DNA of 64,000 nucleotides from Takakia lepidozioides (Eukaryota > Streptophyta > Takakiopsida > Takakiales > Takakiaceae): positions 52,824,001 to 52,888,000 of the forward strand of contig CM060731.1 of the NCBI GenBank assembly GCA_030704615.1, in the 5' to 3' direction. The notes under the pieces are model-generated. The model ran no database searches and was not told the origin of the DNA. It was given only the letters and a program-made list of their open reading frames with translations. Positions 12,894 to 24,222 of this stretch are shown here, one piece after another. Both the position numbers and the translations under genes were made by a program. Each line of letters starts with the position of its first letter. The stretch's first letter is position 1.

Positions 12894-14568
12894 TATGATT
12901 AAAGATTTGTGATATAGCTGGCAATAGTGTACAAAGAGACATCCCATGGCAAGCATCTGGTATGGAATAGGAGCACTGCAGAGAATTGTGGGGAGATTTT
13001 TAACTTGGAACCACTGTTGAGTTGCATCTTTGTAACTATATAACTGTCTGCCCAAATGGTGGGAAAACCAGTAGAATAGTGGCAGGTATTTGCTAAACAA
13101 AAGTAGTGCACCCTGTCTGCCCTGATAATGACCCTGTCTGCCCTGATAATGCAATGTCACTCTGACAGTGAATATGAAAGAATATTGAAGTGGCTCTTTT
13201 CCTTGCAACTCAATTTACTATTCCTCCTCACCAATGTACATCTTGTTATGTCAGTGCTACTTTCTAACCTCTCCTCATTGGTGTAATGGGGAGGAAACAT
13301 GAACCATCACCATTAATTGTTGAAGGCTTCATGAGAAGTTTAGACACAACCGTCATAACGAAGACACCATGGACATCATGCCAAGCTGTGGTGCCAGTTG
13401 CTAGATGTGAACTTCATGATGACCTTGCATGTCACTTCCACAGGAAAGTATCAAGCAAACATTGATTACCGATGTGTGCTTCACACAACACCCACTTGTT
13501 GAGGGAACTGTCGGCTTTGCCAATCTCTATACATCATATGGGTTCCAAACCTGCGCAGGTGTTGTAATCATCCCAGCACCACTGTAATCCACAAGCACCT
13601 ACAAACTACAGCCTCTAAACTACTTGGTGCACATTTTGGATGGCCTTCCCCAGTCAAATGGTCAGAATGATGCTCATGAGTATCTTACCAAAACCTTCAC
13701 TTGTCTGCTAGCTTTGAATTTCTGCAATTAAACCCTCAAAATCTTCAGAAAAGAGTTAGTGTTTGACAAGAACCACGGCCCCAACAACAGTCAATCAACC
13801 AAAGAAAAGGATCTCCTGAACCCTCTACGCTCTCCCCCATGCCCTCTCAACTTGGATGGGGCCCAACATGTACACAATCACCCAGAGCCCAAGAGGTTGG
13901 GAATCCCAAATGTTCCGTCTTCCTGTATCAGATTCACAAGTCTTCTGTTCTGGTAGACATTTCATTTCACTAGAAAGTAAAGGATTGATCTTGACAAAAT
14001 ACCAAGGATGCCAAAAGTGAGGAGTCTCAACTTTGTAGACACCACTTCATTCACCTAAACACCGATCTTTCCAAAATCATAACAGGACTAGCATGTGACA
14101 CTCTCACAGCACTTGCCATTCGAGTGCTCATCATCTTTGGTAGTTTAGTGCAACACAGCAGATGGTACAAGACAAGCAAAATAAGACTAACGGATGTTAC
14201 GGTTTGGAGGGTTCTGCCTGCAACCTAATCACAACAGACCCAAAGCATTCCTTCATCCAAAGACAACTGGAGTGGTCCAACGCAGCTTTCAGAGATCCAA
14301 AATGGGGATCTGTTGATTCTAAGCCACAAATATCACTAATCATTCTTCATTCATGTGTTCAAAAACGTAACACTCATTACTTCCAAAGAATTATACTGGA
14401 GTTTGTCTTAATAGTATCTTACTGAACAAAGAAGACAAATGGAGACAAAACTCCTAGATTGCCAAGATAACCCCCACGACTTCTGATCTTTGATCAAACC
14501 TGCAGACACTGCCTCCACAAACAGGTCAAGAATGCACTATCAGTTCCAGAAGTGAAAGCAGGGTCATA
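12894..14568. other. HSP101 3' region and unassigned DNA before the bZIP gene
   Basis: This holds the HSP101 3' UTR and then about 1.2 kb with no recognisable gene. A perfect tandem duplication of a 21-base unit beginning ACCCTGTCTGCC is present at about 13112-13153. Several short open frames show no family signature. The bZIP 3' UTR presumably occupies the right end. Confidence 0.5.
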
Positions 14569-15963
14569 CTACCCTGCGGCAACAGCCTCCTGATTGCTCC
14601 CAGTAGCATCTAGAGGGGGAGAAGGCATAACCTTGCTGACAGCACTCTCCTCTGTGACCTTGTCATCTTTTTGGTTGTCTTTTCCTTTGGGACTCGTCCC
14701 CTTGGAGGCACGTTCCTGTACCTTCCCATTGCCCTCCGGTTGGACTCGGCGACTATCCTCCTCCTTCACTACCGCAGCTTCTTGTTGCTCCTGAGCTTCC
14801 TCTCCATCATCTACCCCAGTCTGCCGCAATTGTTTAAGTAGCGTAGCATTCTCCTCCTGCAACCTCTTGCACTCTTCAGAGACCCGGGAAAGTTCTGTCC
14901 GCAGAGCCATGTTCTCCACAGACAGCGTGTCAACTCGCGTACCCAGCTCCTCACACTCTGCCTGCTTCCGCAGTCGGGAACGTCTGGCTGACTCACGGTT
15001 AGACTGCTTTCTTCTCTGACGCTTCACCTCCCGCTCATCTTGTAGCCAGAGCTCTGGAGGAACGTTGTCACGGCTGCCAGTAGGAGCGCTAGATGTGGCA
15101 GCCAACATTCCAGTCGAAGTACTCGCGGAAGACTGCTTGCCAGCCTTCACGCCAAGAGTTGCAGGAGCGGATCCACTCCAGTAATCAAGGCCTATATCCA
15201 GACTTGGTGCGGGTGCACCCACCGGCGGGGGGCCTGCACCTGCAACAGCTTGACCAGTAGATGGGGCACCTCCTGCAGGCACAGCTGCACCTCCTGCCTG
15301 TAGATCATATGGCGGAATGCTAGTGCCTCCCACTCCAACGGCGTCCAGAGTCACCTGCTCAAAACTCCTCTTGCGCAGAATGTTTTGGGAGTTGTCCTCC
15401 TCACTGCCCTCACTAGAGCCTTCACTCCCACTCTCGTTGCTGCTGTGAGAAAACACCCCGTTGGCTGACCCCGTATTTCCTTTCCCTCCTTCCCTTCCTT
15501 TGCCAGTCACCATCGCAAGGCCGCCCTTACTGCCTTTCATGCGCTTCAAGGGGCTCGGATTCTTCCCACCTTCCAAGGGCTTGGTATCTGTCTCCATACC
15601 GGCCCCTGCACCAATCATTGCTTCAGTGGCACCACCAGGTGAGGGCATCCCATACTGGCCATAGAGATGAGATCCCGGTTGCATTGGAGGATGCCCGTAC
15701 ATTCCTCCGTGCGGATACATGGCACCGTATGAAGGATGCGGGGGGCCTCCGTAAGGCGGCATCATAGGCTGGCCTCCCCACATGTAAGGATGGGGACTGG
15801 ATGCCACAGATGGAGGAAAGAAGCCTGCAGGAGGCTGTCCACCCGAATTGTAATACGCTTGAAAGGCAGCAGCCCACTCAGGATATGAATGGGCTGGCGG
15901 CTGCTCCTGGGGGGTAGCCACCTTGGCAGCCTTGGTTGGCGTCCCTGTCTCGCCTGCCCCCAT
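14569..15963 (-). CDS. G-box binding factor (group G bZIP), intronless reading frame
   Basis: One uninterrupted frame of 464 codons. The N-terminus is the MFMR type of GBF proteins: PEWAAAFQAYYNSG at about 28-41, then a Pro/Gly/Tyr/Met-rich stretch (YGGPPHPSYGAMYPHGGMYG) to about 105. A Ser/Glu-rich acidic part (EGSSEGSEEDNS) follows. The basic region is near 310-336, with NRESARRSRLRKQAECEEL, followed by a leucine zipper with heptad Leu to about 375 (VDTLSVENMALRTELSRV). The C-terminal 90 residues are polar and low-complexity. GBFs bind G-boxes (CACGTG) as dimers in light, ABA and stress promoters. What is odd is that land-plant GBF genes usually carry many introns, and here there is none in the coding part. 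Either this is an old retrocopy or this lineage lost the introns. The frame is intact, so it is probably expressed. Confidence 0.92.
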   Translation of the reverse strand: MGAGETGTPTKAAKVATPQEQPPAHSYPEWAAAFQAYYNSGGQPPAGFFPPSVASSPHPYMWGGQPMMPPYGGPPHPSYGAMYPHGGMYGHPPMQPGSHLYGQYGMPSPGGATEAMIGAGAGMETDTKPLEGGKNPSPLKRMKGSKGGLAMVTGKGREGGKGNTGSANGVFSHSSNESGSEGSSEGSEEDNSQNILRKRSFEQVTLDAVGVGGTSIPPYDLQAGGAAVPAGGAPSTGQAVAGAGPPPVGAPAPSLDIGLDYWSGSAPATLGVKAGKQSSASTSTGMLAATSSAPTGSRDNVPPELWLQDEREVKRQRRKQSNRESARRSRLRKQAECEELGTRVDTLSVENMALRTELSRVSEECKRLQEENATLLKQLRQTGVDDGEEAQEQQEAAVVKEEDSRRVQPEGNGKVQERASKGTSPKGKDNQKDDKVTEESAVSKVMPSPPLDATGSNQEAVAAG

Positions 15964-18440
15964 TGCTTGATAAGTCTTCTCACAGCTTCTGGTCGAAGTT
16001 CAAATCAGTGCTATCCCAAACAAAACGGTCATTTTGCTGCTTCCGAGATCACACTTACCCCAACTTTGCGCAATTGACATCATATTTGCCTCCTGCTACA
16101 TGCTCGATGGACAGGCTGCTACACAACCTAAGTGAAGATGAAAAAGGCTCACAAGTGGCAAGATCAGGCAGGTCAACCCACACAACCCTGATGGGCTAGA
16201 AAAACATCTAAGATCGGCCAGTCAAGACCCCAACCTCGCAAACAGTTGGGTGCAAGTCTTTAGACAAAACAGAAGAGACAATACAACTTTGTGAACATCA
16301 TCACCTGCACTGAGTGACAGGCAGAACAGAACAACCAAACCCCCCCAAAGATCCAAACATCTAACAACCAAGACGGACAGTGGCTTCAAAAGCACCAGAA
16401 GCAGTCGATCACACCAGTAACGGGTAACAAACACTCTCTCTACTTGAACCAGCCCAAAATCCCTCCCTTGGACCTTCAACCGGAACACTACAAAGAAACC
16501 CAGATGCCTACGAAGCGCAGTCGAGAAACTGGAGGGAACGGTAAAGCCGACTCGGCTCGCTAAAGGCCAGTAAAGACGGTGTGGTCACCTTGCAAGCGCA
16601 GGAATCAGCACCACAGTGTGCACACACTGGGGCCTCGGACGCCACGAGGCAAGTCTTGACAAGAGATTCGCTGGGACCCTGCCTGCCTTGAGAGATAAGT
16701 GAGACCATGTCACGATCCACGCGGCGGGGCATCACGGGAGCGAGCTTCATATCTGTCCACATGCGTGGGCATTCTTTTTTTGACTTGGGCACAAAGAAAG
16801 CCCGCGCTGTGGCTGCATCACTGCGCGCCAATGGCACGCTGCATCGGTGGACGCCATCGATGCTGCCGCCTTGCCATTTTGGCAGACCATCGCTACGCGT
16901 AATTTTCAACGGCACAGATGCCCCTCTTGCTTGCCACCCTAGTTTCTCCTCGTGGGTCTCGGAGAGGAAATCACCCGAATCCGTGTCCGATGTGGGTTGC
17001 CACAGGGGTGCTGGCGTTGGAACACGATTTGCAGAGGTGGGTTGTTTAGTGATCTGAACTGTCCGTATGACTCCCCCGTCCCCTTATTTGTTTGTGAGTA
17101 GGCATCTGGAAGTTGATGGGATGTAAGCTAACAGGGACCCTGGATGTGGGGATCACGATACGTCATTCCAATGAGGTTTGGGCGAGCTCTGATTTTGCTT
17201 GAGCAGGACTCGTGACAGTTCGTCCTTGGAAGCCATAAGCAGCAGGCTTGGAGACTTGTATGCAGTATTGCCATCAAGAGGACAAGAGCAGGTAAGTAAG
17301 CTTCCAAATCTAACCTGCGGGTGCTGTTTTGAAGGCTGTACTGTGCACCAAGTAGAACGTCGGCTATATTATCGCTGTGTGAAGCAAGATGCAAACTCTT
17401 ATTTTCCGTTTCAGAGAAGAGCTGTAATGTGGTCCTAAGTGAGCTCACAATTTTTATATTATCCTAAGTACTGTAACGTCATGTCGGCATGGCATGCACG
17501 TTTTGCTTTTCAGTCCTGTTGGGCTTTTAAGTCGTGTTAAATTTGACTTCCCTGTTTGAGTCTCTCAATCTCGTCATGGTTCTGCCAGTTAATCCCGAGG
17601 TTGAGCGTGGGTCTCTCAGCTGCAAGTTGGAATAGGGGAGAGAGAGATTGTGCGATGAGCATGGTTTGAATACTGTTGCTATAGGAACAAACCCTTATTG
17701 GTCGATGTTGATCCTACGAGTACACCTAGTCACATTGCCTCAGTAGGTCTTAGTACGAAGTTTTTGATCAAGTGGAAGCCCCATGATAAGCCTAACCACG
17801 GATGCGGGGACCAAGCTTACTACTGGTACCCGTAAGATCTTCCTGTGGAGGTGGTAAAAACATTTTCCATTTCCCCTCCTGTTCTCGTCTAATGTAAGGG
17901 TTCTAGAGTCTACAAGTTCGAAGCCAACTCTGGCCCTAGTTACGTGGACAGCAGCAGATTTCTTATTTTCACTTGAAGAGGCTGCATCACCAAAAGACAA
18001 TCCAGTTTAGTCTGGATTGTGGCTAAATATTTGCTAGTACTTTCTTCATCCTGACTTTGTTGAACTTCTTTCTGTGCATGCCGTTCTCCAGAGGTCTCCT
18101 TGGCACCAAAGGCATTTTATCGAAGCTTCTCTTGCCTTATCCTTATTTCTTCTGGGCATGCAGTATCATGTGGCCAGGTCAGTGCTAAAGGATGACTATG
18201 ACTTTCAATAATCTGAAATTTGGATGCTTCACCACTGAAAAGTTAATCTCTCTCAGCGGCTTTGTTGACAGTGGTGGCTATGGCTGGATGTGGAACAGCC
18301 TATGTTGTTTGGATGCTCTTTTATCCGTTCTCGTCTGTCGTTCCAGTTCCAGAAAACACAGAGTGATAGCAATTCTTTTTGCTATCCAGAGGGTGCCCCC
18401 CAGACAAGGGGATGTGGTCAACCATCCCATGACCCTCCAA
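15964..18440. other. upstream of the bZIP gene; no gene I can name
   Basis: This probably includes the promoter and long 5' leader of the bZIP gene on the minus strand. Open frames at 16508-16915 (-) and 16707-17057 (+) overlap each other and match nothing I know. A short plus-strand piece at 17199-17291 (SLEAISSRLGDLYAVLPSRG) ends in a strong donor, CAG|GTAAGT. It could be a lone exon or relic, but I find no partner. Confidence 0.4.
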
Positions 18441-18600
18441 CCGTGAATTCTGTTCTTGTACTCTGCAGTGAGGGTGTTCATGATATACAGATGTTTGTGG
18501 ATTTGCCCGATGAAATTGACTTACGAAGCTGCATGCAAGGCAGAGGCCGTGAAACAGATGAACAGCTCTTGCCTGACACCTTAGGTTTTTTTCCCCCTCT
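18441..18600 (+). pseudogene. decayed genomic copy of UBP14 exon 16 with flanking intron
   Basis: Positions 18488-18586 match exon 16 of the UBP14 gene at 53916-54008. Both share TTTGTGGAT, GCCCGATGAAATTGAC and GAACAGCTCTTGCCTGACACC. The translated piece reads FVDLPDEIDL then EQLLPDT. The upstream intron is also alike (TGTTCTTRT...), so this is a DNA-level copy and not a processed mRNA. One codon is missing near the start and the middle has diverged (MRSKG is replaced by a scrambled stretch). No neighbouring UBP14 exon was found here. Confidence 0.75.
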
Positions 18601-18882
18601 TCCTATTTGAGCTGCAAACTTGATTTCCAACCTGAAAACCAAGTAGTCAACCGCCAACCTGCGACCTCCTGCACAAGCAATCTACCAAGCTTCTTTCAAC
18701 CTGTGCAGCTCCTGCTAGTTTTGTCGGCTGCCGACCTGCTGTCACCCTGACAGACCACTTTACCACCATAGTCTAACTGCCTCCTGATGCTAGATGGAGT
18801 CCAACCTGGTGGTTAGAGATTTGTGCACACCTGTACTCTGGCCGAGAACTTGCTAAACCAACTTAGGCCACCCAGATGGACA

Positions 18883-19023
18883 AGATTGGACGTTATTCCG
18901 GTTCGTCCTAATTCTTGTTCAACTATTTTTCAAGCAAGGCAGCTAATAAGTCATAAAGAGATTTGCGGCTGACGACACTAAACCCCCCTCCATTTGCAGT
19001 AGTGATGTGTCATTGGCACATGT
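18883..19023 (+). pseudogene. second nuclear copy of a mitochondrial rps4 piece plus its non-mitochondrial flank
   Basis: Positions 18883-18964 match the rps4 relic at 44328-44410 (ATTGGACGTTATTCCGG ... AAGAGATTTG). The match then continues through the same non-mitochondrial flank (GCGGCTGAC...ATTTGCAGTAGTGATG...CATTGGCACATGT) to about 19023. Relative to the other copy, about 25 bases are missing at the junction. Shared flank means that one chimeric segment was copied within the nucleus, rather than two independent mitochondrial insertions. Confidence 0.8.
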
Positions 19024-19254
19024 AGACAGCTCACAAATCAGACCCCGTAATAGTGAGAGGAGAAAATAACCTTTTTCACATTAACAGTGCCATGGAGGTG
19101 TTGGCGTATGAGTGGGACACCGCCCAGGGAAGGGGGAGAAGAGAATACCACACCCTTCAAGTAGCAAGATTTGACCCAGAGTCATCTGGGTGGTACTCAA
19201 TGCACTTAACCACTACTGACTGTTGGAGGTTATTTTCTCCTCTCACCAAAGAAA

Positions 19255-20004
19255 AACTAGGGCTTCATGTTGCTCCGCACTACTTGCGACAAAATCTGAG
19301 AACTACATTCAATTTTTCACAGAAATGGGGTGGGTCAAAAGGGGTGGATCATCCCCACGGTGTTACATGCAGAGATCCTTTTCTGGAAGAAAAATGGTGG
19401 ATTTGCATTTCAATTTTCACGAGCTGCATCAACCAAACAACATACCCAAATACCCTTACATTCACTATATGAACTTTCAAGCATCCACCATGCGATTGGA
19501 TCTTAGTGGGTGAAGGCTAGCTTTTGACAATATTCATGCGATTATGTCAAGGGCTCCATCCAAAGCCGCACCACGAGAAACAAACAAACATGTCTAAATT
19601 TAAGATCCTGAACAAATTTGTCCATGGGACTGCCCCTCCCATCAAGCTCGTTAAAATTTGTATTCACTTCCAGCTTCAAGCTTTGGAGAAGCTCCACCAC
19701 CCAAACCCAGAATTAGCAGAGCACTCTGATTTCCATCCACTGTCGCCAGAATCAGTCAAAAATCACCCCTTTAGTCAAGTGCAATTGTGGGCCGACTTCC
19801 CACCTATGCAGGGTAGACCCCACTATCAGGAAATGGTGGATGGTCTGAGTAGCTACACAGATCAATAAATGAAGCAAGACACTTGCATCTTGCACTCAAC
19901 AGTACATAATGGTCAATACTCTCAGGAAGTGGTGGATGGTCTGAGTAGCTACACAGATCAATGAATGAAGCAAGACACTTGCATCTTTCCAAGAAAACAT
20001 CCTT
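19255..20004 (-). repeat. 3' flank of DYW pseudogene 1, duplicated at 31.6-32.2 kb
   Basis: It shares long blocks with 31577-32168, for example CCCAAATACCCTTACATTC, TATGAACTTTCAAGCA and CCACCACCCAAACCCAG. A third, shorter relic lies at 23995-24130. Within it, a 53-base block ending TGAAGCAAGACACTTGCATC is itself duplicated in tandem at about 19826-19880 and 19922-19985. It behaves as the downstream flank of a segmental duplication that carried a DYW-type PPR copy. Confidence 0.75.
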
Positions 20005-22540
20005 TCACCAGTAATCACCACAAGAACAAATCCCATCTTCAAAGTGGTGGAAAGTAGTTAGCGTCCCATACAACAATTGCTCGGCCAACAATCTTTGAGA
20101 TGAATTTGGTGGAGGTGTGGCAGTCTCCACACACTCGAACATTCTTGATGAGTTGTGCTGATCAGCCCAAAACCAATGGCCAGCATCTCACTATGGTGGC
20201 AAAGAGAAATTCCTTTCCTCCACATCATGCAATAAAAAGCATGTGTCAGGCACATACCCCGCCTCCTTCATCTGCCCAGACAATTTTCTCAGCTCAACAT
20301 GGATTTCCTTAATTCTGGGATGCAACTTGTCATCTGGCTCCTTTCTAACCCCTCTGACCTTCATCCTTCTTCTCACCTTTGCAGTATCATCCCACCTGCC
20401 AACTGCAGCATAGATGTTTGACATAGCAACACATAAGTTGCGGCATCCAGGATAGATGTTGCCACACATTCAGCTATCTCCACATTGCCATGGATTCTGC
20501 AGGCACCAAGGCATTCCACACCATAACATCTGGATTGATTGGCATTTTATTAATCAGGTCCACTGCCTCATGTAGTTGTCCCGCTCGTCCAGAAGGTCCA
20601 CCATGCAGCCAAAGTGCTTTACTGGCGGGGTGACACCATGATCTTGACTCAGGGAATCGAAGTAGCGTCTTCCTTCGGCCAGTGTGGCTATGTAGAGAGA
20701 ACACATATAAAGGTGATATTGTCCGGCTTCAAGCCGTTCTTTTGCATTCCTTCAAATAGTTGCAGGACCTCCCTGTGACAACCATGTTGGGCATATCCTG
20801 CGATCATCGGATTCCACGACACCACATTTCATTCAGCCACATTGTCAAATACTCCCTTTGCATCCTCAATGCACCCACATTTCACATACATGTCCACCAG
20901 GGCAGTGTGTCCAGAATGACATTTGGTACAATTTGAGCTTTGAAGATGTCACCATGCACCCTTTGCCCTTTTCCAGGGCTGCCATGCTTGCCCAAGCATT
21001 GCAAACGCACACAAACGTGATGTGGTTGCACTTCCCCCCTTCCCCCATCATTTGCTCATAGGTCTCCAAGGCCTCCATCCCGCGCCCCTGCTGTGCTGCA
21101 AGCATGGCGTTCCATGACACCAAATCTCGTTCAGCCATACTGTTGAACACTCCCTCCGCATCCTCAATGCTCCCACATTTGGCATACATGTCCACGAGGG
21201 TATTGTTCAGAATCACATCTGGTACAATTCCAGCTTTGGCGATGCAATTATGCACCTCTTTGCCCTTTTCCAAGGCTGCCAGGCTTGCACACGCACTGCA
21301 AACGCACACAAACGTGATGTGGTTGGGCTTCACCCCTTCCCCCATCATTTGCTCATAGGTCTCCAAAGCCTCCATCCCACGCCCCTGCTGTGCATACCCC
21401 TGCAAGCATCGCGTTCCACGACAGCATATCTCGTTCAGCCATAGTGTTGAAATTAACTCCCTTCACATCCTTAATGCACCCACATTTGGCATACATGTCC
21501 ACCAGGGCAGTGTTCAGGATGACATCTGGTACAATTCCAGCTTTGACGATGTCACCTTGGACCTCTTTCCCCTTTTCCAGAGCTCCCAGGCTTGCACACG
21601 CATTGCAAACACAGACAAATGTGATGTGGTTGGTTTTCACACCTTCGCACATCATTTGCTCATAGGTCTCCAAAGCCTCCAGCCCACACCCTTGCTGTGC
21701 ATATCTTGCAATCATCACACTCGACGACACCACATCACGTTCAGCCATACTGACAAACACTCCATTTGCATCCTCGATGCACCCACATTTGACATACATG
21801 TCCACCAGGGCAGTGTTCAGAATGACATCGGGTACAATTCCAGATTTGATAATGTCACCATGGACCTCTTTGCACTTTTCCAGGGCTAAAAGGCGTACAC
21901 ACGCATTGCAAATGCAAACAAACATTATGTGGTTGGGCTTCACCCCTCGGCACATCATTTGCTCATAGATCTCCAAAGCCTTCATCCTGCGCCCTTACTG
22001 TGCGTATCCTGCAATCATCGCACTCCACGACACCACATCTCGTTCAGCCATACTGTCGAACACTCCCTTCATACATGTCCACAAGGGTATTGTTCAGAAT
22101 GACATTTGGTACAATTGCAGCTCTGACAACGTCGCCATGGACCTCTTTGCCCTTTTCCAGAGCTGCCAGGCTTGCACACGCATTGCAAATGCACACAAAC
22201 GTGATGTGGTCGGGCTTCACCCCTTCCCCCATCATTTGATCATAGATCTCCAAAGCCTCCCTACCACGTCCCTGCTGTGGAAACCCTGCAAGCATCGTGT
22301 TCCATGACACCATATCTCGTTCAGCCATAGTGTTGAAAACTCCCTTCGCATCCTTAATGCACCCACATTTGGCATACATGTCCACCAGGGTAGTGTTCAC
22401 AATGGTATCTGGTACAATTCCAGCTTTGACGATGTCATCATGGCCCTCTTTCCCCTTTTCCAGGGCTCCCAGGCTTGCACACGCATTGCAAACACAAATG
22501 TACGTGATGTGGTTGGGCTTCACCTCTTCGCGCATCATTT
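20005..22540 (-). pseudogene. PLS/DYW-class PPR pseudogene 1
   Basis: Read on the minus strand, this is a chain of P-L-S modules (VDMYAKCGCIKDAKGVF, MAERDMVSWNAMLAG, HITFVCVCNACASL), then an E domain (GYVPDT, FLLHDVEE) and a DYW domain ending CSCGDYW and a stop at 20005. The deaminase ligands are visible as HSE and CGDCH. Frameshifts near 20150 and 20052, stops near 21405 and 21990, and deletions at about 20880 and 22070 break it. The E domain lacks the roughly 20 residues that normally separate RGVRK from HPRIKEIH. DYW proteins edit C to U in organellar RNA; this copy cannot make one. Block 21.1-22.5 kb is a duplicate of 27.6-28.9 kb, with the same lesions. Confidence 0.85.
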
Positions 22541-22759
22541 GCTCACCACATCAAGGTGCCCTCACCACATTGTCCTTGACAATTCAGTATGCATCTCAGG
22601 GCCGAGTCTGATGAGAGGGCAAAACAGGCTGAAATTGGTCGAAGAAGAAGGTGCCCTCACCACATTGGCCTTGACCTTGTGGCACGACCCATGGAAGATT
22701 TGAATCTGGATCCACACTCTATCCCTGCTCCTTCAGCTATATCCTGCAATCATGGCGAC
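22541..22759. repeat. short duplicated block between PPR fragments
   Basis: AAGGTGCCCTCACCACATTG is present twice about 100 bases apart (near 22553 and 22650). The word CCACACTCTATCCCTGCTCC at about 22711 recurs at about 29463, just upstream of the N-terminal end of PPR pseudogene 2. The junction therefore records a duplication of that upstream flank followed by a deletion. Confidence 0.65.
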
Positions 22760-23090
22760 AGCATCACGTTGAACATCTTGTCAAATACTTTACAGGCATC
22801 CTGCATGCAGCCACCAATGGCATTCATGTCCAAAAGGGTATTTTCCAAAATGATATCTGTAGCAATTCCCCCTTTGACGATGTCAGCGTACATCTCTCTG
22901 CCCTTTTCCAGGGATCCCAGCTGGCACATACCTTGAGAACGAAAGTGAGTGCAACCTTGTCAGGCCTTACCCCATCCTGTATCATTCGCTCATACAACTT
23001 GAAGGCTTCCCTTCCATATCCATGCTGAACATATACTAAGATCATGGAGCTCCATGCGACCACAGAATGTATAGTAATATTGTCGAACAC
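22760..23090 (-). pseudogene. isolated PPR module fragment
   Basis: The minus-strand frame contains VVAWSSMILVYVQHGYGREA and DGVRPDKVALTFVLKVC, one and a half PLS motifs of a slightly different subtype from its neighbours. It then drifts out of frame within the next motif (GELLQISFW where a TLVDMY motif is expected). No start and no continuation. Confidence 0.8.
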
Positions 23091-23217
23091 ACTCTATTGC
23101 ATGCTAACGCAACTAGTGGAACAGTTTTCCCTGTTAGCAGTTAAGAGTGTTCTAATCATCAGAACAATCACAGGAAGCATAAAAAGAGTTCATTGGATGC
23201 ATAGAGAGCTGAATACA

Positions 23218-23467
23218 ACCGTCCAACATACCAGCAATATAAGACAGAGGGACAAGGTCTCCTGAAGCAGTGACAGTTCCTCTCAGCGGCAATTTCGGAG
23301 TGACATGAGAGTTTAGAAGCTTTTGCATGGCTTCCAGAATTTCCCAACGAATGCCTGAGTACCCTTGCATCAATGTGTTGGTGCGCACCAGCATGGCCGC
23401 TCGCGTGGTGCATGCTGGCAGGGTGTTACCGTCGCCCTTGGCACCAATGACTCCGGCATTGAGAAAC
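23218..23467 (-). pseudogene. PAL: phenylalanine ammonia-lyase fragment, start of exon 2
   Basis: About 83 codons in one frame read [55 protein letters not shown] is the Ala-Ser-Gly triad that forms the MIO cofactor of PAL. The left edge falls exactly where the conserved PAL intron splits an Arg codon (acceptor TTCAG|G before TTTCTC), so this is a genomic piece. Similarity stops after about IAGMLDG, and the following codons are unrelated. No exon 1, no C-terminal part. It sits between PPR fragments and is read in the same direction. PAL catalyses Phe to cinnamate at the entry of phenylpropanoid metabolism; this fragment cannot. Confidence 0.88.
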
Positions 23468-24222
23468 CTGAACTCATATATTGTGCACGTGCGATATACA
23501 TAACATCAGCAGCGTATAAGTAGTTTTTCTCAAGACATTAGTCTATCCAGCCATGGTTCACTTACCAGGACCGTCGGCAGTTACTTATAGAGCACATTGA
23601 ATTACATGCCCCCCATCTCTCTTCCACAGCTTTATCAATTCACTTTGTTTCGATCATCAGGCTTGACACTCTCAAGACCCACATGGAGGCAAACACAGAC
23701 CTAAGAACCACCACGGTGCAGCTGAGCAGGCAGAGATTGATTCACGGCCTGCTAAGACCAAGCTGACTCTCCCAAGAACCTCGTAAACATCGGGAAACGG
23801 TGTGTGAAACCTCTCGGCGCTCTAGCACGCATGCCCAGCGCACGCGATGCCTCCCGCGCTGCAAGACAGTCTGGGCAATCCGGGCAGATATAAAACATTT
23901 GAAGACGACGGCTACGAAACGTGGCGACGAAACGTGGCGATGATGACGTGGCACTATGGCACCCTATGCATATGTATGCGATATACATAACTAGGGCCTC
24001 GCGATGCTCCGCATTACTAGCCACGAATTCTGAGAACTACGTTCAATTTGCACAAGGGGGGGGGGGGGGGTCATATGGTGTTACATACACACATCCAGTG
24101 TTTCATTGTTTGGCGCAAGAAGAAGGACGGAGTGTTGTCGAAGCTATCTCGACATTTCATTGTTTGGTGCAGATAAAATTATTCTTCCATCGAGGCTTTA
24201 TTTGAACTATACAACATATTTA
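23468..24222. other. unassigned DNA with a relic of the duplicated flank
   Basis: No gene. The direct repeat GAAACGTGGCGACGAAACGTGGCGA, of which the unit is AAACGTGGCGA, lies near 23917-23942. A TATA-like word (GATATAAAAC, near 23888) is present without a following gene. Positions 23995-24130 repeat the flank described at 19255, and a G tract occurs near 24055-24070. Confidence 0.5.

Noticed and set aside
12825-13208. 127-codon minus-strand frame over the end of HSP101.
   Set aside because: It overlaps the HSP101 last exon in antisense and has no family signature.
16508-17057. Overlapping frames on both strands upstream of the bZIP gene.
   Set aside because: They are mutually exclusive, match nothing known and most likely lie in the leader or promoter of the bZIP gene.
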